From Meghimatium bilineatum (taxonomy: Eukaryota > Mollusca > Gastropoda > Stylommatophora > Philomycidae), in assembly GCA_034231615.1 (NCBI GenBank), contig CM067315.1, forward strand, positions 36,619,129 to 36,683,128: a stretch of DNA of 64,000 nt. Reading direction: 5' to 3'. Made by a program: the position numbers and the translations under genes. A model generated the notes under the pieces. That model ran no database searches and was not told where the DNA came from. It worked only from the letters and a program-made list of their open reading frames with translations. Below are positions 55,992-64,000 of this stretch, piece by piece; the first letter of the stretch is position 1; the number at the start of each line of letters is the position of its first letter.

Positions 55992-56386
55992 TTATTAATT
56001 TCTCTCTAAAAGAGACATTATCAGAAGGCATATATTTCTGATATACTCAAAGACAGATTAGCATTTGGTTAACTTTTATTCATTACAAAAAGTATATTTG
56101 TAAAGTGATGCTTCTGCATTTGGTAGCTATTAAGAGGATGTTGAAAATTGTACTGCAAACGTCAAGTTCCCTTCTTGGATTCGGTGAACTGGAAACAGTG
56201 ATCTGTCTTAACTGTGCTACAGTGCTATGTGATGATTTAATTATAAGTAGAGTGTCTCCAACAGAAGTCTCATATCTCAAATGAATGTCTTCTGTTAGAC
56301 ATTCAAATGAATGATAGCTGCCTTCATGACTGATTACTTGTAAGTTCGATAATATATAAGAGTGTCAGTGTTTTTTAATATAAGAG
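55992..56386 (-). other. Likely 3' untranslated part of the minus-strand gene
   Basis: Follows the stop codon at 56387. A minus-strand AATAAA is at 56075-56080 and an ATTAAA lies nearer the stop. No coding sequence. Confidence 0.35.
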
Positions 56387-56532
56387 CTAGGAGTCCTTGT
56401 CTGGTTTACACTTTTTCTTGACTCTCTTATTTCTCTCCCAGCGTATAGTCTCTGCTTCAAGGGATGCCAATTCCATTAAACGCTGCTGAAAGGAAGCAGG
56501 GGCTCCAGCTATAGGATCTTGATATTTGGGGT
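56387..56532 (-). CDS. Last exon of the minus-strand gene
   Basis: Acceptor TTTTTTTTCCACTTGCAG on the minus strand, 48 codons, stop TAG at 56389-56387. The sequence is not repetitive and looks like the conserved part of the protein. The first two bases complete an Asp codon with the previous exon. Confidence 0.7.
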
Positions 56533-59500
56533 CTGCAAGTGGAAAAAAAATATGTTTGCAGCATATCATAGATTGTGTTTGAGGTAAAGAAAGTAAAAAA
56601 GGGAAAGAATTAAATACATCAAAATTAAGAATTTATCTAATGTGCTTAAAGTACAAATGAACTATATCATTATTAGATTATTTATAAGTTGTGATGTCAT
56701 GTATCTGGACTAATAAAAAAGCTTCAAATTTATTAATATCTTCATCTCAAACAGAATCGATCACTGTGTGACAAAAGTATCAATCAGAGCATGTAACTCC
56801 ATAACTACCGTAATGATAACCTCAGTATCTTAGAAACCATGCACTTGCAAACCAGACATTGTGATCTTGTGATCAATTGGCAACTTTTAGAAAACAAAAT
56901 TGGGTCTTGACCACTTCGCTACAGAGATACCCAATGACTATGTTTCTATGAGTACACACTTTCAAATAAATCAGAGAATCACATTTCTATGAGTATACAC
57001 TTTCAAATAAATCAGAGAAACACATTTCTATGAGTTGTAGTAAATCAGGCAAACAGCTTATTGGGTCAGCTGTGATTTTTTTCATAAAGGGGCAAACAGC
57101 TTCTTTTTTGAGTCCTTTAGAACTCTAAACAGTATTTCCTGAGCTGTCGAATCAGTGCATGCAGTACTTTTAGAATTTCCTGAGCTGTCAAATCAGTGCA
57201 TGCAGTACTTTTAGTATTTCCTGAGCTGTTGGGTCAGTGCATGCAGAACTTCTAGATCAACCTGACAAGACAGAAAAAATTCCTTAGCTGGGCCAGCAAG
57301 CTGTATTTTTCCCAATACTTTAGTAATTAACTCTGAATAACAATTCTCCAAACAAAAATATTGAACACAGTGATTGTGTTATCTTGTAGTAAGTGATGAC
57401 AGCAGTCTGTTATACAAATATCATGTTCTACAAATATCATATTGATCAAACATTACATTATGATTATTAATTAAACATTCTGATGCTTTTACACTTCTCT
57501 TGTGAATGTCTGGAGTGGGTCCAAAATGAGGGAATGTATTAGTGTTCGTGGATGCACTGGGGATACTCCCATTGTGAAAATTAAATAAATATATGCTTGG
57601 ACTGCTATCATTTACTGTATCATCATTATCTCACACAAGCCAGAGCATATAGCCACTACATAAGAATATTAGTAATCACAAGGGCTCGAGAATTAACTCA
57701 TTCTGCCCAAAAAAACTATATATCGCAGCAGATAGAACCCCACTGCGAGCGTATCCACAATGAATTGTTCTTGCAGATATGCCATCTAAATTTGCTTCGT
57801 TTGGATCATAAATGAATTTATATTAACTTATTTAGCTGTTTAACATTTAGAAACGAAATTTAGAAACCTGGCTAACGAAAGGAAACCCTCGTGGTACTGT
57901 GTGATTAGACGCGTGTGACATATTTATTTAAAATTAAAATTTGAACAATGTAGGTTCAGCTTTCCTGAAATTAACAAAATGGCTTCATCTTCCACTAGTA
58001 AGATGTACAACTCTGCATTTTATGTATGGAAACTTTACTAGTGGAAGTTTATGTATGTACAACTCTGCAACCAGATATGGCCTCTGCATGCAGAGATCAA
58101 AATCTGCAACAACTCTGCAACAAGATATGGCATGTGCATACAGAGATGAAAATCTGCACACAGAGATGAAAATTTGCAACAACTCTGCAACCAGATATGG
58201 CCTCTGCACACAGAGATCACAAGAAAGCTCTGGAGGAACCAAGATGAGCTAAAATTAACTGCTTCCTTCTTAGACCAGACATCCCTGTTTACATAATAAT
58301 AATCTGATCATGGCTCAGTTGATACCTTGGAAAGCTGCTGGAATGGAGAGTGGAGCACTTATCGAAATGTCCCATGTGCCATGATGCTAGTTTTAATCAA
58401 GAAGAATGATCATAAATCAGACCAGTCTGCACCACCCAGCCTAGTTAGTACTTCTATAATACTGCTCACCACTAAGTAACAAGTCTGCACCACCCAGCCT
58501 AGTTAGTACTTCTATAATACTGCTCACCACTAAGTAACAAGTCTGCACCACCCGGCCTAGTTAGTACTTCTATAATACTGCTCACCACTAAGTAACAAGT
58601 CTGCACCACCCAGCCTAGTTAGTACTTCTATAATACTGCTCACCACTAAGTAACAAGTCTGCACCACCCGGCCTAGTTAGTACTTCTATAATACTGCTCA
58701 CCACTAAGTAACAAGTCTGCACCACCCAGCCTAGTTAGTACTTCTATAATACTGCTCACCACTAAGTAACAAGTCTGCACCACCCGGCCTAGTTAGTACT
58801 TCTATAATACTGCTCACCACTAAGTAACAAGTCTGCACCACCCGGCCAAGTTGATAGATATATCATACTGCTCACCACTATGGTAACAACATTTTATGAC
58901 ATCGTGATCCTGCTGACAAAAGAAGGCAAAAAGGTCCACTAAGCTGTCATACACACATCTTCCACAGTGGGTAGTTGGAATTGCTTACCATAGGACAGTG
59001 TGGTTACAGTGATGAAAGCTGCAAACTAGAAATAACAGATGCAGATAAAACAGCAGATGCAGATTAAACATTCTAACCCTGTACCACACTCTATCTCTGG
59101 GTAGTACACCCAAAAAAAAGTCAAATTCCACCAGCCAGAGAGGCATCCGCCTTTGTGGCGCAGAGTATTTAGGTGCTTTCATTGATCCTCCACAATCAAA
59201 GAACAGAGAGAGAAAGGAAAGAGATGGGAAGAGAGATATAAACTTTAGATAAATTTTAATTTATTGACACAGGAGAAAATATATCCATAAAGAATAATTA
59301 GGAACAACGGAAACAAGTACTTACAAAAAAGCATCAACACAGAGTAAAGAAATGCTATGAATAATATGCAAAGTACCGGTAGTTCATCTTCTTCTTCTTC
59401 AGCATTCATTCTCAAACTCCTACTGGATATCTCTTGTAGCAGGACCATGGTCCTATTAGATTTCCAAAAGGATGTAGTTGTGTGAAAATGCAAAAATGTG

Positions 59501-62259
59501 TTGTGTCGCCGTTTTATTTGCGCCAATGGCCCAACACATCTGTCTTAGGCGGTGGTAGTTCATCTGATAGCAAATAATTTAAGATTGCCTGTAAACATAT
59601 ATAGATATAATATAAATATTTATTTGTAACATTTTTACCGGCTACGCTCTTGCTGTCTTTGGTGTTGTTGTTACCACTGATGCTAAGATGCATTCCAAAC
59701 ATTGAGTTAGAAATCCCACTGACAGCGGAATTATGATTCATTCTCACATTTGATGGTTTCCTAAGACAGGAAATAGTATTATTATTACTGTTACTGCCGC
59801 TACTATTAGTGGTCTGTGAACTTAACATTAGTGGCTTGTTGGTGCTAGAGTTATTGCCTGAGATAGCAATGGTTTGACCACTAATGTTGTCTCTGCTGGT
59901 GGTGGTGTTACTTGTTGTGTTATTGGTAGGGTTCCACAGAGTGCCCATAGCAATGAGATCATCTAGACCTTGACCTGAATAGGAAAAAGTCAAGCAATAT
60001 AGCATGTATAATTATTGTAGTTAAGTCCAAATGAAGATAGCAATTTAACAATGCACATTTAGTGTAGCATTGTATCTTAACATAAGTGTTTACCTCCTAA
60101 GTAATCTATCTTTCTATCTATTCACTAAACCCTTTGTTGCCTTTCGGCGTCAGGGTTAGAAGAGTTTTCTGGAGACAGCCCTCTTGTGAGTATATTGTGG
60201 AATTTGTTGCCTCTTTTATATAAGTGGTCCATCATTTTTCGTGGTCTGCCTTCACTGTATCTGTGTAGCATAGTTTGCTGTGGTATGCTGTCTGATGGTA
60301 GTCTGCTGATGTGTGCAGACCATTTTATCTGTTCTTGCTTAATATATTCCAAGATTCGGGTGGTACCGGTTCTTTGTCTAATGTCTTAATTTCTCATTCT
60401 GTCTCTTAGCAATATTCTTAGGATTCTGCGTAAGCATGCCATTTCAGCTGTCACAAGTTTACATTTATCTTGTGCTGTCGTTGACCATGTTTCTCTTTAT
60501 TATTGATTAGAATCTGACCTCACAGCATGTGGGGCATTCCCAAAAGTGCTCAGCCCTCTGTTCCAGCAGCCATTCGACTCGATGGTGTTCCGAGTCTAAT
60601 GCCACTGAAACAGACGTTGACATCAGGGCACAACTCTGGCCCTTGTGACAAGTTTCTTTGTTGTTCCACCCATGCCGTGCCCGTAACTAGTTCAAATACA
60701 ATGTCGGCTTGTCAAAACAACATGGTAACTGTTATCAAAGATTACGACTATGGGACTGTATAGATGACGTGCCACGAAGCTTCTATAAGAAGATAACCTC
60801 AATATAAAGGCATGTCATCTACTAAGGTTTTCTGTTGCACGGTTGGTATGTCTAGTGAGCCATTGGTGAGACCCAGATGTCAAATATCCTCTGATGGTTT
60901 GTTACTGCGGCACTTTCCACCTTTTCAGATATCCTCTGACAGTTTGGTTATTTATACTGTTTAAAAAACAGATTTTCTGACACTTTGACCGTCACAATTT
61001 GTACATCCAAGTGTTTCTCACTGGCATGTCATTGTTTACGTATGATGAGTTTTACAAGATATTGTATTAAAAAACTATTTTCAAATCAACCAAAACGTTA
61101 GGGCTTAGAAAATTTCAGAAGATATGCAGACAAGAATACGCTTTCCAAAAATATTTATCTCAAGCTATTATTGAAAAGGTTTCATTTCTAATTATCATAT
61201 GAATGATTTTTATCTAGCAATGGCAGTGCCACACCCTTGTTTTTTAAGTGGCTGACCATCGCTCGATTCTGGACCCGTAGACTTATCTCATATCAACCTA
61301 TGATCTTCACTATTTGAATTATAGACTAATTCTGCATCTGATTCTAAGTCTGTTTTATCACTTATTACTAGAATAAACAGAATGGGAGTCATCTTTGGTT
61401 ATCATCAGCTACATTGTCCTACATTGAAAGATTAAAATAAAATCATTAAAATTCCGTTTAGTCATGCTTAACTAATTGAATAATCTGTTTTGCCATTTTG
61501 GAATGATATTTGTAATAAAAAAGATGTTCCACACTGAATTAAAATAAATGTAGAGTCTGCAAAAGAAGCCATGGAAAAAAGATATTCAATGACAACAAAC
61601 ATCGTCCATCACAGTGAAATGTTAACGGTGTAACCCATCCAGTGTAAAACATCACAGTGAAATGTTAACAGTGTAACACAGGATCCACATGGTTCCTACC
61701 AAGATTGTGCCAATGTCAGGACTGGACAATGACATCCACATGGTTCCTACCAAGATTGTGTCAATGTCAGGAGTGGACAATGACATCAAAAGATATGAAT
61801 AAAATAGTAACAATAAAGATTAAATATTTACACAGAATACTTGATGAGACAAGAGGTGATAGAATGAAAAAAGATAATGACTGGAAACAAGAAAGCAACA
61901 TAGCACATGCCAGGACCTGTATAATAATCATCCAATCTTATGATGAAAGTATAAAGTGTCTTGGCTCCCCAAATTGCTTACGGTAGTTATCAGCTTTGGA
62001 AACTAGATTTTTAAATATATGATAACTTTTGAGAAATTACAAATTAATTCTTAAACTGGATCCAAATATATTTTCAATGTATTTCACAGAACTTTCTGGC
62101 AACTAGACACAAACATACCTGAGTTAGTTTTAGTAGTTCGCTGTAATAAGAGCTGCTCCCTTCTGATGAGGTTATTTTGAATTCCATTCCCTTTGTGCCA
62201 TGATGATTTTGTTTGAAATGATGTATTTAAAACCCGTCCATCATCACTCTCAAAGCTTG
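56387..62259 (-). CDS. Asn/Ser-rich protein of unknown family, 3' part (three exons)
   Basis: Joins minus-strand exons 62259-62119, 59977-59639 and 56532-56387. All junctions are GT-AG and phase 1. The first exon reads SFESDDGRVLNTSFQTKSSW and IRREQLLLQRTTKTNS; the second GQGLDDLIAMGTLWNPTNNT, then a low-complexity Asn/Ser/Thr stretch; the last DPKYQDPIAGAPASFQQRLM, ELASLEAETIRWERNKRVKK and a final KCKPDKDS*. The C-terminus is charged, helical-looking and ends in a lysine-rich cluster, as in many nuclear or scaffold proteins, but I do not recognise the family and assign no function. The 5' part lies further upstream, possibly beyond the window. Confidence 0.65.
56938..57045. repeat. Tandem repeat, about 43-bp unit
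   Basis: TTTCTATGAGTACACACTTT begins units that continue CAAATAAATCAGAGAATCACA; 2.3 copies. Confidence 0.8.
57120..57260. repeat. Tandem repeat, about 43-bp unit, 3 copies
   Basis: Unit TTTCCTGAGCTGTCAAATCA plus GTGCATGCAGTACTTTTAG. Confidence 0.8.
58070..58215. repeat. Tandem repeat CAACTCTGCAACCAGATATGG, irregular
   Basis: Three long copies, with partial repeats of CACACAGAGATGAAAATCTG between them. Confidence 0.75.
58426..58885. repeat. Minisatellite, 58-bp unit, about 7.5 copies
   Basis: Unit AGTCTGCACCACCCAGCCTA plus GTTAGTACTTCTATAATACT and GCTCACCACTAAGTAACA. Copies alternate CCCAGCC and CCCGGCC, otherwise nearly identical, indicating recent expansion as a dimer. Confidence 0.95.
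59390..59553 (-). mobile_element. SINE type A with 12-bp target-site duplication
   Basis: 164 bp in the intron of the minus-strand gene, same strand as that gene. GGTAGTTCATCT duplicated at 59378-59389 and 59554-59565. The palindrome reads GCAGGACCATGGTCCTATTA, partly decayed. Confidence 0.85.
59639..59977 (-). CDS. Middle exon of the minus-strand gene
   Basis: 339 bp between acceptor TTTTTCCTATTCAG and donor G|gtaaaa. 112 codons, rich in Asn, Ser and Thr, with no stop. Starts QGLDDLIAMGTLWNPTNNTT and ends DSKSVA plus one base. The low-complexity interior is typical of a disordered linker. Confidence 0.7.
60115..60510 (-). mobile_element. LINE 3' end, RT C-terminal tail
   Basis: Minus-strand: TAEMACLRRILRILLRDRMR, RTGTTRILEYIKQEQIKWSA, HISRLPSDSIPQQTMLHRYS, EGRPRKMMDHLYKRGNKF. 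It resembles the decayed C-terminus of the 48301-50330 element. Interrupted by one stop. Confidence 0.7.
60523..60886 (+). repeat. Dispersed repeat E, copy 2
   Basis: Inverted relative to 38996-39425. Landmarks: GCAGCCATTCGACTCGATGG, CCCGTAACTAGTTCAAATAC, GTGAGCCATTGGTGAGACCC. It lies in the intron of the minus-strand gene. Confidence 0.75.
61600..61795. repeat. Two short tandem duplications
   Basis: CATCACAGTGAAATGTTAAC is repeated at 61609 and 61650, and ACATGGTTCCTACCAAGATT at 61687 and 61738, each with its downstream flank. Confidence 0.8.
62119..62259 (-). CDS. Upstream exon of the minus-strand gene
   Basis: Acceptor CTACATCCAG, donor TCAG|gtatgt on the minus strand. 141 bp, phase 1 at both ends, reading SFESDDGRVLNTSFQTKSSW, HKGNGIQNNLIRREQLLLQR, TTKTNS. 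Only this frame is open. Confidence 0.65.
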
Positions 62260-62466
62260 CTGGATGTAGTAATGTATATTGAAAAATTGACAATGAACAT
62301 AAACCAAATGTCTAGATGTTTTACTAACACTTTTGACTCCTCTACTGATGATATACTAAGTCTCACATAAGACTTCAAACTTGAATGATTTCCACGAGGG
62401 TCAAAGTTTGGGTGATTGCACAGCAGAGAGATGGGCTGTGCTGACAGAGAAGTTCTTGTGACTGAC

Positions 62467-62551
62467 ACTGAAGATGCATTTCAAGGACTGGAAGACCCTT
62501 GATATTTGCAGGTAGTTCCAAGTCTATATTGTCTGCATTCTCTGCACACTC
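62467..62551 (-). CDS. Doubtful further upstream exon of the minus-strand gene
   Basis: After acceptor CACCGTGAAACAG the minus strand reads ECAENADNIDLELPANIKGL, PVLEMHLQ. A weak donor (T|gtcagt) would give the phase 1 needed by the next exon. A second open frame over 62250-62466 competes. Boundaries are uncertain. Confidence 0.3.
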
Positions 62552-62599
62552 CTGTTTCACGGTGAGACACACATACAAAAGACACACTTCTTAACCTTT

Positions 62600-64000
62600 T
62601 CTGACTGAATTTTAAAAAATTGTAATTATAATTGCAAAATAATAATTTTAGGCAAAATTACCCAAAAAAAGACAATGATTTATATTTACACATGTTAAAC
62701 ATGAACTTACGGAAGTATAAAATTAAGGGTATAAATTTTGATGGTTTCTAGGACTCGCTGGTTGAACATACTCTTTATTCTACCCATTGGGTGGACTAAG
62801 AATGTTGCCTTGTTGGATCTGGGCATCCTGCCCACAGGACAAGAATGTTGATGTAAGTTCACAGCCTCTCATATCCTGGTTTGATTGCCACAGAAGCTAC
62901 TATCTGCTCTCATAGTAAGCTTCTTGAATATGACCTCTTGTGCATTTATGTGTCCATAACAACATCTTCTTGAGATATCCTTGTTTTCACAAAATTTGCT
63001 CTGGAGGCAGTGGAATGCCTGGTAGTATAATCAGGTTGGGATGTGATTGGGACCAATCCAAGGTGCAGGAGCAACACCCACTGGCAAGTGTACTCAATTC
63101 TGACTTGCACCAACCCAAACTCCATGCATGGGTTAAATAGTATCAAGTATGGATGATTAAATGGTTCAGAAACACACCCCCCTCCCCCTCGAGATATTAA
63201 GCCATGTCTCATGCCCTGAAATTGTGTGTTAAAACAAAATCCAGATCCCACTAATGACTCTCCTGCAGCATGTGTCCTGTAAACTGATATTTGCAACATT
63301 TACATCGAAATGTCTGTACAGTTATTCTTGAGATTTGGGAATAACCAATCTCACTCATGGAGAAACTGGAAACATGATGATAAGGAGTCATGTGAAAGCA
63401 AAGGATGCAGAATCTGACCTGTCCACAAGAAACACAGCAAAGAGAGGTCTGCCCAAGAGTGCTTGTGACTAGTGGAAAATGCATCTCTCTCAGCCTCAAA
63501 TGAAATACAATAAAATTATTACTAGAGCTGCTGAATGTGAGAGGACAATCAAATAACCAGTAACTAAAAAGACCTATGGAGAAAGACACAAAGACATTTC
63601 TACTTGGTACAGCCTCAGACAGATGAGGCTCAACAATCTTGAAGACAGCTCATCTAGGAGAAGGTAGTCGCTGTTTTAAACCACCTGTTGCTTTATCTTG
63701 ATAAGATACTGGTATATCAGAGGTTAGGAGAAACAACTTTGAAAACAAACACGTTGCTACCTTGCAGTTTATTCTGATCGACCCACATCTATGGAAGCAC
63801 ATTTAGAAAGAAAATCAGGCAGAAGATGGAAACTCGAGCCTCTATGGCACATGACTCGACGTCACACATATATCCCTAGTGTCAGATAATAATACTGATG
63901 GAGAACATGCCGTCTTGTCTGTGAAATCCCAACATTCAGGCAGGGAATCAGGATGTGTCTCAAAAGATCCACCCAAGTGGTTCCTTTGTCCTCACTTATG
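62600..64000. other. Right end of window, nothing firmly recognised
   Basis: Contains a C-rich run (ACACCCCCCTCCCCCTCGAG near 63174). The minus-strand frame at 63251-63589 holds a Cys-rich stretch (SLCCVSCGQVRFCILC), but no splice or family support was found. More exons of the minus-strand gene could lie here unseen. Confidence 0.3.

Larger units (their letters stand above)
56533..59638 (-). other. Intron of the minus-strand gene
   Basis: 3.1 kb holding several tandem repeats and one SINE, listed separately. The parts 56533-56935, 57265-58070 and 58890-59385 show no recognised feature. Confidence 0.5.
59978..62118 (-). other. Intron of the minus-strand gene
   Basis: Contains the LINE tail at 60115-60510 and repeat E at 60523-60886. 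60887-61595 and 61800-62118 show nothing recognised. Confidence 0.45.

Noticed and set aside
63251..63589. Cys-rich minus-strand frame as a zinc-finger exon
   Set aside because: The cysteine spacing is suggestive (CCVSCG...CILC), but the flanks lack a matching domain and clear splice sites in frame.

Overview
This is a gene-poor, repeat-saturated window of an invertebrate nuclear genome: spliced genes with long introns, CBM14 chitin-binding coding exons, many broken non-LTR retrotransposons, tRNA-type and other SINEs, MITEs and dozens of micro- and minisatellites. The mixture suggests a lophotrochozoan, most likely a mollusc. That is an inference; the sequence does not fix the species. No rRNA, intact tRNA gene, CRISPR array or bacterial operon is visible.

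Plus strand, 353-32439: I can assemble one complete small gene from five exons (353-419, 11695-11874, 24458-24505, 27708-27789, 32295-32439). All four junctions agree in phase (1,1,1,2). The product is 173 residues: a signal peptide, a six-cysteine CBM14 (peritrophin-A) domain, a linker containing a furin-like R-F-K-R site, and a second CBM14 domain split between exons 4 and 5. It is probably a secreted chitin-binding protein. The introns are 11.3, 12.6, 3.2 and 4.5 kb and are packed with repeats. Exon 4 is preceded by about four decayed tandem copies of its own 5' part, each with its acceptor region. A further cysteine-rich open segment (40685-40838) with a phase-matched acceptor could be an alternative last exon or part of a related gene.

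Minus strand, 62551-56387: the 3' end of a second gene, three phase-consistent exons plus one doubtful one, encoding an Asn/Ser-rich protein with a conserved-looking basic C-terminus. I do not recognise the family. Its 5' end lies upstream of the visible exons, possibly outside the window.

The rest is mobile or repeated DNA: about twenty-five reverse transcriptase, endonuclease or RNase H fragments from several LINE families (best preserved 54490-55785); one internally deleted mariner (30437-31337) with perfect terminal repeats, sitting inside a minisatellite; at least four related short SINE types, several bounded by clean target-site duplications; pogo/Tigger-like and hAT-like MITEs; a palindromic foldback family; and a diverged direct duplication (44440-48300 and 51985-53410) opened up in one copy by nested insertions. 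Many tandem arrays read as long open frames only because their unit lacks stop codons; they are not genes.
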